DNA of 64,000 nucleotides from positions 16,351-80,350 of the forward strand of contig JAZQCD010000010.1 of the NCBI GenBank assembly GCA_045546135.1, read 5' to 3'. Each line of letters starts with the position of its first letter. The stretch's first letter is position 1. The notes beneath the pieces were generated by a model. It had not been told where the DNA came from, did no database searches, and was given only the letters and a program-made list of their open reading frames with translations. Made by a program: the position numbers and the translations under genes. The DNA is from RUG13409 sp045546135. GTDB lineage: Bacteria > Bacillota > Clostridia > Peptostreptococcales > Anaerovoracaceae. This document shows positions 50,013-57,563 of this stretch, in pieces.

Positions 50013-50939
50013 ATGAGCAGTTTTGAAAATTTGAGAGTAGTAGATAACTTCTACCAGACATCACTGTTTTTCCCAATGCCCACAGTAGTCATAAGCACTC
50101 TGTGTGACGACGGATCCACATCACTTGGACCGTATTCTTTGGTCCAGCCATATTATGTAGCAGGCAAGGATTTCTATGCAATGCTCCTGTCCTGCAGGAA
50201 CTCTTCCAATACAGCGCAGCACCTTCTTAAGAACGGCAAGTGCGCTATAAACTTCATAGATGACGATCCAAAGACCTTCAAAGAAGCTGTCAAACTCAGC
50301 TGGCCCGGAGATACGCCTGAAGAGAAGATGAAGAATTGCAACTTCAGACTTGAAAAGAGCCAGATCGAAGAAGAAACAGGAGAGAAAAGACCTATGGTCC
50401 TTTCCGACGCCATCGAAGTCATCGAGTGCACCTGGGTAAGAGAACTTGACCACGCAGAAAACGATCAGCCCGGACAGCTCAACGGATATGAACCGCCTTA
50501 TCACGATTTCAACGGCATCACATCCCAGTTCGGAGCTCACTTCATCCTTAAAGTTGACAGGATCCTGATGAAGAAAAAGTACAGCGATGCTATCATAAAC
50601 GGTGTAAAGGCATCCGACTTCCCGCCCCTTCCTGTAGACTACGGCTACAGAGACAGCAAGAACTTCTGGTTCCACAGAAAGAAGAGAATGAGAGCAGAAC
50701 TCCTTCCTGTAAGAAAGACAGACCTCTCTTCCGTCAGATATGCAGCTGACAGGATCGACGACAAGATCAAGTTTACAGATGAAGCACTTTCAAAGCTCCT
50801 CAATGTACCTAGGATCTTCCTTCCTACAGCACTTAAAGGCTGCGTGGAGTGGGCAAGAGAAAACGGCGTTGAGCTCATCACAGAAGAGCACATGAACATA
50901 ATCAACGACAAGAGATCTAAGGAAAAGAGCAAAAAGTAG
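50013..50939 (+). CDS. Flavin reductase-like protein fused to PCP_red-type C-terminal domain
   Basis: A 308-residue protein. Residues ~1-200 are a flavin reductase-like split barrel (PMPTVVISTLCDDGSTSLGPYS, FYAMLLSCRNSSNTAQHL, KCAINFIDDD). Residues ~245-300 (FTDEALSKLLNVPRIFLPTA, then WARENGVELITEEH) resemble the small helical PCP_red domain found at the end of protochlorophyllide-reductase 57-kDa-type proteins. Probable FMN-dependent oxidoreductase; substrate unknown. AAGGAG precedes the ATG. Single gene between two terminators. Confidence 0.8.
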   Translation: MSSFENLRVVDNFYQTSLFFPMPTVVISTLCDDGSTSLGPYSLVQPYYVAGKDFYAMLLSCRNSSNTAQHLLKNGKCAINFIDDDPKTFKEAVKLSWPGDTPEEKMKNCNFRLEKSQIEEETGEKRPMVLSDAIEVIECTWVRELDHAENDQPGQLNGYEPPYHDFNGITSQFGAHFILKVDRILMKKKYSDAIINGVKASDFPPLPVDYGYRDSKNFWFHRKKRMRAELLPVRKTDLSSVRYAADRIDDKIKFTDEALSKLLNVPRIFLPTALKGCVEWARENGVELITEEHMNIINDKRSKEKSKK

Positions 50940-50962
50940 CTAAAGCTCAAAGAACTAAATTC

Positions 50963-50996
50963 AAAAAGAACGGAACAAAACTCCGTTCTTTTTTTC
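50963..50996 (+). terminator. Intrinsic terminator
   Basis: AAAGAACGGA/TCCGTTCTTT with 7-base loop and a long T run. Confidence 0.92.
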
Positions 50997-51008
50997 TTAT
51001 ATATCATT

Positions 51009-51036
51009 TTGAAAAAGCCTTGTTTGACTGTATAAT
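51009..51036 (+). promoter_or_regulatory. Promoter of corA transcript
   Basis: TTGAAA and TATAAT, spacing 16; leads into a leader ORF at 51072. Confidence 0.65.
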
Positions 51037-51071
51037 ATGATAGTCGGTTATTACAGAAAAAAAGAGGTATT

Positions 51072-51134
51072 ATGGGATTGATCCAGGACCTCATCGATGC
51101 AAATGACAATTCTTCTACAGTGATTAGGATATGA
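51072..51134 (+). CDS. Candidate 20-residue leader peptide upstream of corA
   Basis: ATG with GAGG 6 bases upstream opens a 20-codon frame rich in Asp (MGLIQDLIDANDNSS...). Its TGA overlaps the corA ATG as ATGA, while corA has only a poor ribosome site of its own. This arrangement suggests that corA translation depends on the leader. Asp-rich leaders of Mg2+ transporters can sense Mg2+ through ribosome stability in enterobacteria; whether that applies here is speculation. Confidence 0.45.
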   Translation: MGLIQDLIDANDNSSTVIRI

Positions 51135-52054
51135 AAGACGCAACATACTATTTAATAAAAGAAACTCTCGAAGAATGCAGTGAAGAGGATATCCTTTCGT
51201 CCGGAGTTCCATATGCAGCAGTTGTGACATCTGAAAAATGGAAAAAAGATAAAGATCTTTTTTCCATGGGCATAGACTTAGAGTTCGAAGCCATATATCA
51301 GACAAGGGCCGTCGTAAACTACGATTCTCTTACGGGATGCATATCGATTCCCGATATGGGCTTTGACGACTATATCTCCGGCAAATTCTATTTTGCTCTT
51401 GACGAAAAGGGCATAGTCTTCATAGACGACCAGGGCCTTGCTCTTGACACAGTAAGAGCTGTAGCTGAGACCAGGAGATGGAAGATGCCGGGCCTTGAGC
51501 GCTTCCTTTACGACTTCCTTGAGCAGATCATTTCAAAGGATCAGATAAGGCTCGAAAACGTGGAGCTCATGCTCGAAAATATGGAAAAGGAGATCCTAGA
51601 AGGGGAAGCAGAACCTGTCCTTTCAAGGCTCAACAAGATAAGGGGAGACCTTCTCGACATGGACCTTTACTACAGCCGCCTCCTTGATCTTGGCCAGGAA
51701 CTTTACGAAAACGAGAATGATTTCTTCGGAGAAAACGAGCTCAGATATTTTCACATGTTCATGGTGCGTGTTGAAAGACTTAGAGAAATGGTCTCAAATC
51801 ACAGGGACTATTCCGTGCAACTTAGGGACCTGATACAGACAAGGATAGACGTAAAGCAGAACAGAGTCATGACTCTTCTTACTGTCGTATCTACCATATT
51901 CATGCCCCTTACACTTCTTACAGGATGGTACGGGATGAACTTTAAGCATATGCCGGAGCTTGAATTCAAATGGAGCTATCCTTTGGTAATGCTCTTAAGC
52001 CTTGGCATAGCAGTTGCATGTATCATATATTTCAAGAAGAAAAAGTGGCTTTAA
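51131..52054 (+). CDS. corA: CorA-family Mg2+ (divalent cation) channel
   Basis: Pentameric channel for Mg2+, possibly Co2+ or Ni2+. The 307-residue product has a long soluble alpha/beta plus helical N-terminal domain and two C-terminal TM helices: TLLTVVSTIFMPLTLLTGWYGMNF, including the pore signature GMN, then HMPELEFKWSYP and the second TM, ending in KKKKWL. The ATG at 51131 overlaps a leader ORF. Followed 16 bases later by an M42 peptidase gene; the shared transcript may matter because M42 enzymes are metal-dependent. Confidence 0.94.
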   Translation: MKDATYYLIKETLEECSEEDILSSGVPYAAVVTSEKWKKDKDLFSMGIDLEFEAIYQTRAVVNYDSLTGCISIPDMGFDDYISGKFYFALDEKGIVFIDDQGLALDTVRAVAETRRWKMPGLERFLYDFLEQIISKDQIRLENVELMLENMEKEILEGEAEPVLSRLNKIRGDLLDMDLYYSRLLDLGQELYENENDFFGENELRYFHMFMVRVERLREMVSNHRDYSVQLRDLIQTRIDVKQNRVMTLLTVVSTIFMPLTLLTGWYGMNFKHMPELEFKWSYPLVMLLSLGIAVACIIYFKKKKWL

Positions 52055-52070
52055 GGAAAGGAAAAAGATC

Positions 52071-53117
52071 ATGAAAAAAGAAAATCTTAAAAAATATACG
52101 GACTTCATCGTAAAGGAGACTACAGAGCTTCTTTCCATCGACTCGCCAACAGGATATACGGATGAAGCTGCTGCCTGGGTCAAAAAGGAATTCGCGGGCC
52201 TTGGTTTTAAGACCTGTTTTACTAACAAGGGCGGAGTCATAGTAGACCTTGGCGGAGAAAATAAGGAAAAAGGGCTTTTGCTCGAGGCTCATGCAGATAC
52301 TCTTGGGGGTATGGTCGCTGAGATCAAAGGAAACGGAAGGCTTCGCCTTACAAACCTTGGCGGCATGAATCCAAACAATGCTGAGACAGAAAACGTAAGA
52401 GTAGTGACCAAGTTCGACGGCATATATGAGGGGACCTTCCAGCTTTGCAATGCATCGACTCACGTCAACGGCGAATATAATGATACAAAGAGGAGCTGGG
52501 ATACCTGCGAAGTTGTCCTCGATGAGGATGTCAAAGAGAAAAAGGATACAGAAAAGCTCGGCATCTCAGTGGGAGATTTCGTATGCTTCGATCCTAATGT
52601 TAAGGTCACAAAGACAGGATATATAAAGTCCAGATTTTTAGATGACAAACTGAGCGTGGGCATACTCCTCGGACTTGCCAAATATATTAAGGACAAAAAT
52701 ATAGTTCCAAAGAGAGCTCTTTACGGTCATGTGACCGTATATGAAGAGGTAGGTCACGGAGGATCGGGAAATGTTCCTTCCGGATGCACTGAAGCCATAT
52801 CAGTCGATATGGGATGCGTAGGAGAGGGCCTTCAGTGCACTGAAAAGCAGGTCTCCATATGCGCAAAGGACAGCGGAGGCCCTTACAGCTATCCGGTCGT
52901 AAAGGGACTCATAGAAGCTGCAAAAAAGAGCGGTGCAGATTATGCAGTAGATATTTATCCGTTCTACGGAAGCGATGTTGAAGCGACTTTAAGGTCAGGA
53001 AACGACCTAAGGCACGGACTCATAGGAGCAGGGGTATATGCATCTCACGGCTACGAAAGGAGCCACAGAGACGGAGCAGAGAATACGCTTAGGCTTCTCA
53101 TAGCCTACGCGCTGTAA
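52071..53117 (+). CDS. M42-family glutamyl/leucyl aminopeptidase-like metallopeptidase
   Basis: A 348-residue di-metal peptidase of the M42/PepA-FrvX group. Ligand segments: LEAHADTLGGMV (His-x-Asp), RFLDDKLSVG (bridging Asp), TVYEEVGHGGSGNVPSG (catalytic and ligand Glu), VDMGCVGEG (ligand Asp) and YASHGYERSH (last His). Usual metals are Zn2+ or Co2+. ATG 52071 has AAGGAAAGGAAAAAG upstream. It is cotranscribed with corA and adds to peptide degradation with the M18 enzyme at 32.9 kb. Confidence 0.94.
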   Translation: MKKENLKKYTDFIVKETTELLSIDSPTGYTDEAAAWVKKEFAGLGFKTCFTNKGGVIVDLGGENKEKGLLLEAHADTLGGMVAEIKGNGRLRLTNLGGMNPNNAETENVRVVTKFDGIYEGTFQLCNASTHVNGEYNDTKRSWDTCEVVLDEDVKEKKDTEKLGISVGDFVCFDPNVKVTKTGYIKSRFLDDKLSVGILLGLAKYIKDKNIVPKRALYGHVTVYEEVGHGGSGNVPSGCTEAISVDMGCVGEGLQCTEKQVSICAKDSGGPYSYPVVKGLIEAAKKSGADYAVDIYPFYGSDVEATLRSGNDLRHGLIGAGVYASHGYERSHRDGAENTLRLLIAYAL

Positions 53118-53144
53118 TCATGTAATATAGCAAGTTCTAGACAC

Positions 53145-53177
53145 AAAAAAGATAAGGTTCAGGCCTTATCTTTTTTA
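53145..53177. terminator. Bidirectional terminator
   Basis: AAAAAAGATAAGG/CCTTATCTTTTTT, 6-base loop, between convergent genes. Confidence 0.93.
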
Positions 53178-53190
53178 GGGTATTATCTTT

Positions 53191-54555
53191 TTAGAATATG
53201 CACATTATTGCAAGACTTATTGCTCCAAAGTACATCCAGTATTTGAATACTTTCTTTCCTGTAAGTATTGAATACATCCAAAGTGCGCAGGCTGCAAAAA
53301 GTACTGCAGCAAACCAGCTGCTCTGAAGCCTTAAGGGCGTTATGCCGTAGCTTGAGATGTAAAGGGCAAGCTTTGATATGGCTATGACTGCAAAGAGCAT
53401 GCTTTCTGCAAGGAATACTACAGTGCTGATTTTAAATCCTTTTGATCCCTTGATCTCTTCATTTGCCGTCCTTGTTGCCATCCAAAGGAGGAAGAAATTG
53501 AGCGCAGTGACCTTGCAAAGCTCAAAGAAACCCTTCCTTGCGTAGTGAGACACTATATATCCTGCAGGGATCTTTCCAAGGAAAGCGCCAAAGAGGTAAT
53601 TGCCCTGTATCACGAAGAATATTATATAGAAGACCGAAAAGACTGCTATGACTGTGGTCCAAAGGCTTGGCGCTACCTTTTTTATGGTCTCAAGGAAGCT
53701 GAGTATACCTTGCCTGCTTTTATCTTTCTTTTCATCTTCATATCTGTATGCCCCCGAGACAAGAGAAAAGAGCCATCCTCCTACGGGTATGCTTAAGAAA
53801 AGCTTGAACCAGAATATTTCGTCGAATCTTATATCGAAGATATCCTTCATCCTGCTGAATATCCTGTCAAAGGTCTCATCAGCCTGCATCAGCAAGGATA
53901 CAGCCATTATGAGCACTACTGCGCTTGCCAGTACTGCAGCTACGCTGATCCACGGGAAGCTCTTCTTTTCCTGTTCATCCTTTTTTGAACTGATGCTTTT
54001 GATCCCGAATATGAGAGTGCGGATCCTTAGGAATATGTTCATGATGGGGATGACTGCAAAGCCATTTATTGCGTCTGCAGGCAGCAGGTGGCCGGTCTCT
54101 CCTTCAAGGAGTTTTCCGCTCCTTGACATCACATACCATACAAAGAAGATGTGGACGAAGAAGAATACCTGTCCTTCTCCCCATATGCCGTCATAGGTAT
54201 AGGGATAGGGGAATATATGTATCCTTCCGAGGATCTGGTGAAGTGATAAAGAAAATGAGCAGCAAAGAAAGCATAAAAGAAGCATCACGCTTTCAAATGT
54301 CCTCTTTTTTTCCATATACATGATCTCAGCAAAGATCGTTAAAGTCAGCGCTAAGGCCATAATGAAGTACGGCCTTACTTCGATGTTTTCGTTGATCGTC
54401 CCTTGTATATACAGCCATCCGATGATGAAACTAAGAAGTGCAAAGCAAATCTCTTTTTCTTCTGCAGCAAAGGGCTTTTGGATAGAAGCCTGCGGGAGAC
54501 CCCCTTCATAGGGCATGCTGAACGACTGCTCTGTTTTTGATGTATCAGTTGCCAT
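53191..54555 (-). CDS. Polytopic membrane protein (DUF4153/DUF4173-like)
   Basis: A 454-residue protein with about 12 TM helices and a short N-terminal cytosolic tail. It resembles the DUF4153/DUF4173 group by layout and segments such as AVIPIMNIFLRIRTL and LNFFLLWMATRTANEE; the assignment is from general resemblance. Start chosen at 54555 (AGGAAG upstream); the frame runs 24 codons further. It lies 4 bases after an Xre-type regulator gene in an operon with a DUF2975 protein, an arrangement seen in other Firmicutes. Function unknown. Confidence 0.8.
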   Translation of the reverse strand: MATDTSKTEQSFSMPYEGGLPQASIQKPFAAEEKEICFALLSFIIGWLYIQGTINENIEVRPYFIMALALTLTIFAEIMYMEKKRTFESVMLLLCFLCCSFSLSLHQILGRIHIFPYPYTYDGIWGEGQVFFFVHIFFVWYVMSRSGKLLEGETGHLLPADAINGFAVIPIMNIFLRIRTLIFGIKSISSKKDEQEKKSFPWISVAAVLASAVVLIMAVSLLMQADETFDRIFSRMKDIFDIRFDEIFWFKLFLSIPVGGWLFSLVSGAYRYEDEKKDKSRQGILSFLETIKKVAPSLWTTVIAVFSVFYIIFFVIQGNYLFGAFLGKIPAGYIVSHYARKGFFELCKVTALNFFLLWMATRTANEEIKGSKGFKISTVVFLAESMLFAVIAISKLALYISSYGITPLRLQSSWFAAVLFAACALWMYSILTGKKVFKYWMYFGAISLAIMCIF

Positions 54556-54559
54556 TTTT

Positions 54560-54775
54560 TTAAGCTTCCTTTTTGTATTCGAGTATGTCGCCCGGCTGGC
54601 AATCAAGAGCTTCGCAAAGCTTAGCAAGGGTCGACACTTTTATAGCTTTTGCTTTTCCTGTTTTTAATATGGACATATTTGCAAGGGTTATTCCTACCTT
54701 GTCTGCAAGTTCAGTTACGCTCATCTTTCTTTTTGCGAGCATGACGTCGATGTTGAATATGATATCGCCTTCCAT
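54560..54775 (-). CDS. Small Xre-family (YozG-like) HTH regulator
   Basis: A 71-residue Cro/CI-type DNA-binding protein. HTH visible in MSVTELADKVGITLANMSILKTG followed by the family ending LAKLCEALDCQPGDILEY. It lies between a DUF2975 membrane protein and a larger membrane protein; YozG/DUF2975 pairs are common and may be a membrane-tethered or autoregulated pair. GGAGGGAG-like ribosome site upstream. Confidence 0.93.
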   Translation of the reverse strand: MEGDIIFNIDVMLAKRKMSVTELADKVGITLANMSILKTGKAKAIKVSTLAKLCEALDCQPGDILEYKKEA

Positions 54776-54785
54776 GACTCCCTCC

Positions 54786-55265
54786 TTATATGGTCAGATC
54801 GCTTTCTTCCTGGAGAGCAGCTGCTTTCTTTACAAGGTGAGAAAGGGCTGCCGCTGCAACGGTTATTGCGACTCCGATGAAAGTGATGATGAGTGACCCT
54901 ATTACTATGCCGGGGTGGTTCATGTTCATAAACCAAAGTGCTATGTTTCCGAGGAAGAAGAATGCTGAATCTCCTCCTGCAAGCCAGGATATCCATTTGA
55001 GATATCTTGCGTTGTCATAGGAAAAAGATCTGTTATTTCCTATATTTCCTGCTATCTTCCATCCAAAGAAAAGAGCTGCAAAGCAGGGTACTGAGAATAT
55101 GCACGCGAATATGAGCCATGGCATATACCAGGAAGCATACTCAGGGTTTGCTTCGATGATGCTCTTTCCTATCGAAGGGATAATGAGAGCAAGGCCTATA
55201 ATACCGCAAACTCCGACTCCCACAACTATGACCTTTAGCCATCTTGATAAAGCTTTTTGTTCCAT
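54786..55265 (-). CDS. DUF2975 membrane protein
   Basis: A 159-residue protein with four TM helices in the DUF2975 layout: TM1 LKVIVVGVGVCGIIGLAL, a loop ending YASWYMPWLIFACIF, a FGWKIAGNI-type end of TM2, FSYDNARYLKWISW cytosolic loop, then two more TMs. First gene of the operon, with GGAG before the ATG at 55265. Paired with an Xre regulator 10 bases downstream, so probably a signal-transducing pair; signal unknown. Confidence 0.88.
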   Translation of the reverse strand: MEQKALSRWLKVIVVGVGVCGIIGLALIIPSIGKSIIEANPEYASWYMPWLIFACIFSVPCFAALFFGWKIAGNIGNNRSFSYDNARYLKWISWLAGGDSAFFFLGNIALWFMNMNHPGIVIGSLIITFIGVAITVAAAALSHLVKKAAALQEESDLTI

Positions 55266-55358
55266 CGTTAACTCCTTTTTTAAACCGATCTTTAAGACAG
55301 GTCTTTTTTGATCGTGTCCTTGATCTTGGATCGGCATAGTTGACTTATCTTTAGTGCC

Positions 55359-55387
55359 ATCATAGAGCATTAAAAGGATTTTGTCAA
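55359..55387 (-). promoter_or_regulatory. Strong promoter of the DUF2975 operon
   Basis: Minus strand TTGACA and TATGAT, exact 17-base spacing: the best sigma-A match in the window. Confidence 0.85.
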
Positions 55388-55474
55388 TAAATATTTATCG
55401 TAAAACAATAAAATATATTCGAAAATCGAGAAACATAGCTCCTCTGGCAGCATTGCGCAGTACTGTCTACGGGA

Positions 55475-55618
55475 CTTCACAGATTCAAGTATACCAGTAT
55501 ATTTACCGATCATGCTATGGAACTCCTTAATAATAACAGTTATAATCAAGTTGCAAAGATAACAGGCATTTCAGTATCGACTCTCGCTAGAGAGAAGAGA
55601 AGAAGAACAGTATCATAG
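55475..55618 (+). pseudogene. C-terminal remnant of a serine recombinase
   Basis: The open stretch after a stop at 55436 reads LHRFKYTSIF, then MELLNNNSYNQVAKITGISV and STLAREKRRR before a TAG. This matches the resolvase/invertase HTH pattern (S-Y-x-x-V-A-x-x-T-G-I-S-x-S-T-L). The catalytic N-terminal domain is absent. It marks the left edge of a stretch rich in gene fragments. Confidence 0.55.
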
Positions 55619-55650
55619 AGACAAACCTGGATTTGATAAGGAGACGATTC

Positions 55651-55989
55651 ATGGGAAAAGATTTAGGAATGCTGAATCTGAATTCAGAGGTCGTGACATA
55701 CACTTATAAGAATGAAACATATCAATTGTATTCTCATCCGTATGAGCCATGTTTGTACTTATACAGAGGGAAAGAACTTGTCTGTACTCTGCATAATGCC
55801 TACAATCCGGAACAGCTTGTGAAAGCATTTTTGGCAGGGGAAACAGTTAAAACGAATTACGGAAAAGATTACGATAAGGAATTCGATGAAGCGGGATTCT
55901 GCAGGGTTTTGGCGGCAGCTCTGGACAGCGGACGTGGCGACATGGATCTCTTCTATGCCGCCAAATTAGCAAAGGGAAAAACTCGTTAA
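55651..55989 (+). CDS. Hypothetical 112-residue protein
   Basis: Soluble protein, no family recognised. Contains VVTYTYKNETYQLYSHPYEPC, a Tyr-rich N-terminal half probably forming beta strands, and a helical C-terminal half (FCRVLAAALDSGRGDMDLFYA). AAGGAGAC precedes the ATG at 55651. It is followed within 26 bases by a small protein and then a VOC protein; these three may be cotranscribed. Confidence 0.65.
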   Translation: MGKDLGMLNLNSEVVTYTYKNETYQLYSHPYEPCLYLYRGKELVCTLHNAYNPEQLVKAFLAGETVKTNYGKDYDKEFDEAGFCRVLAAALDSGRGDMDLFYAAKLAKGKTR

Positions 55990-56015
55990 ATTACGGTTTG
56001 TGGAGGAGGACTTAT

Positions 56016-56213
56016 ATGCAATTAGTTGCAAAACCAATTGAGGTAATACTATATGTCAACCGCCACGGAGAACCAAAACCCCTCAGGTTCCGATATACTG
56101 ACACCGATGGTGAAGAACAAACCGTTGTGGTTGAGGATATACTTAAGATCGAAGAAAAAAGTATCCCTGGGGCAAAGGCATTTCTCTATATATTCCCTTT
56201 GCAAGAAGCGTAG
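56016..56213 (+). CDS. Small hypothetical protein (65 aa)
   Basis: A 65-residue beta-rich product beginning MQLVAKPIEVILYVNRHGEP and ending FLYIFPLQEA. GGAGGAGG lies just before the ATG at 56016; a GTG 18 bases upstream overlaps that site. I do not recognise it. The strand pattern (RFRYTDTDGEEQTVVVEDIL) recalls short beta-sheet proteins that accompany polymerase V-like genes, but nothing supports that here. Confidence 0.6.
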   Translation: MQLVAKPIEVILYVNRHGEPKPLRFRYTDTDGEEQTVVVEDILKIEEKSIPGAKAFLYIFPLQEA

Positions 56214-56215
56214 AA

Positions 56216-56563
56216 ATGTCAAGGACGGTGCTTCTTGCAACAGACGAATCCCAAATATGGGATTTCTATGTCATGAAGCTTGGATTCAGAATCTTGCGTC
56301 AGCTTGTCCCGGAAGAAGATCCCGGAACATCATTTCTCTTGCAGCTTGGCAGTTCTCAAGTCGAGATAAGATGCTCTAACAAGCAAGAAGATCTGCAGAA
56401 ACAATATTTGGCCATCTCTGTGACAAAACCTGAAAAGGTAAAAAAGCGCCTTGAAGAAAACGGTATAAAGGCAGGACCCATAGAAGCTGATCCCTACACA
56501 GGAGTTGAAAGTTTCAGTTTTGAAGCACCTGACAATGTAACTGTTACCATACTGGGACAGTGA
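56216..56563 (+). CDS. VOC-superfamily (glyoxalase/bleomycin-resistance fold) protein
   Basis: A 115-residue protein starting 2 bases after the previous stop. Two beta-alpha-beta-beta-beta units are visible: FYVMKLGFRILRQLVPEE, then YLAISVTKPEKVKKRLEENG and FSFEAPDNVTVTIL at the end. The usual metal-ligand His at the N-terminal strand is missing (ATDESQIWDFY), so it may bind ligands rather than catalyse. Role unknown. Confidence 0.75.
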   Translation: MSRTVLLATDESQIWDFYVMKLGFRILRQLVPEEDPGTSFLLQLGSSQVEIRCSNKQEDLQKQYLAISVTKPEKVKKRLEENGIKAGPIEADPYTGVESFSFEAPDNVTVTILGQ

Positions 56564-56602
56564 TATGACTTTTTTGGAACTCGCGGTAAAGGAAAGGATC
56601 AA

Positions 56603-57502
56603 ATGAAGAAATCAATAATAAAAAATTATTCCGGACTGATCGCTGTGTTGATCGTATCCTCTGGCTTGATTTTATCCCTTGCAGGATGCAGCAGAGATCA
56701 AGGAAAGCAAAATGACGATCCCAAATCCTTGGAAAAGATCGTTGAGGAAATGGCCGTTGATTACGGCAGCTACGGCATGGAGGCAAAGGATAAAATCGGA
56801 TCTCTGCTCGAGGAACTATCTGAAGCAGATAAAAGTGCGGGAACGCGCTGGGCCAAGATCATGGATATATGGATGTCGGATGACCTTGGAAAGCAGCTAA
56901 ATTATGATGTCCTTCCGGACGGACTTCCTGGTACGGATGAGCTTTGCCTAGTGGTCCTTGGTTTTCAGCTTGAGCCTGACGGGTCTATGAAACCAGAGCT
57001 TGTTGAGCGTCTCAATGTGGCTTTGAGCAGCGCAAAAAAGTATCCTAATGCATATATAGTTTGTACAGGGGGCGGCACTGCAGCAGAAAACAGCAGTGCA
57101 ACAGAAGCCGGTGAAATGGCCAAATGGCTCGTGGAGCAAGGTATAGAGGAGAAAAGGGTCATAATAGAAGACAATTCCATAACTACTGCTCAGAATGCCA
57201 TTTTTACTTATGACATACTTACATCGCGCTACCCGTCAGTAAAGAAACTTGCCCTAATCTCCAGTGACTATCACATTGCCACAGGAGAGCTTTTGTTCAA
57301 GGCAGAATCCATACTGAGAGCCAATGTCGCCGGAAATGAAAAGCTTGATGTCATTTCCAATGCAGCATGGAAGGCACCTTCTGGCCAGCTTTCTTCAATG
57401 TTCCAGGCAGGCGCTTTGATAGAGCTCTTTGGAGATGTGGAAACAGCTTTTGAAATATATTACGATAACTACGACATACACAGCCTGCCTCCGCTTAAGT
57501 AG
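56603..57502 (+). CDS. YdcF/ElyC/SanA-family (DUF218) lipoprotein
   Basis: A 299-residue lipoprotein: lipobox LAGC with Cys29 after a long hydrophobic N-terminus. Residues ~115-265 form a DUF218 domain: ELCLVVLGFQLEPDG, IVCTGGGTAAENSSATEAGEMA, VIIEDNSITTAQNA and LISSDYHIATGELLF (conserved Asp-x-His). Family members act in envelope biogenesis; biochemical activity unknown. AAAGGAT precedes the ATG. Located 61 bases before an ion-channel gene on the same strand, perhaps cotranscribed. Confidence 0.88.
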   Translation: MKKSIIKNYSGLIAVLIVSSGLILSLAGCSRDQGKQNDDPKSLEKIVEEMAVDYGSYGMEAKDKIGSLLEELSEADKSAGTRWAKIMDIWMSDDLGKQLNYDVLPDGLPGTDELCLVVLGFQLEPDGSMKPELVERLNVALSSAKKYPNAYIVCTGGGTAAENSSATEAGEMAKWLVEQGIEEKRVIIEDNSITTAQNAIFTYDILTSRYPSVKKLALISSDYHIATGELLFKAESILRANVAGNEKLDVISNAAWKAPSGQLSSMFQAGALIELFGDVETAFEIYYDNYDIHSLPPLK

Positions 57503-57563
57503 AGCTGGCAGACGGAGCCGTAGCTGTGGGTCTTCCATGCTTTAAGAAGAAAAGGGAACAAAT

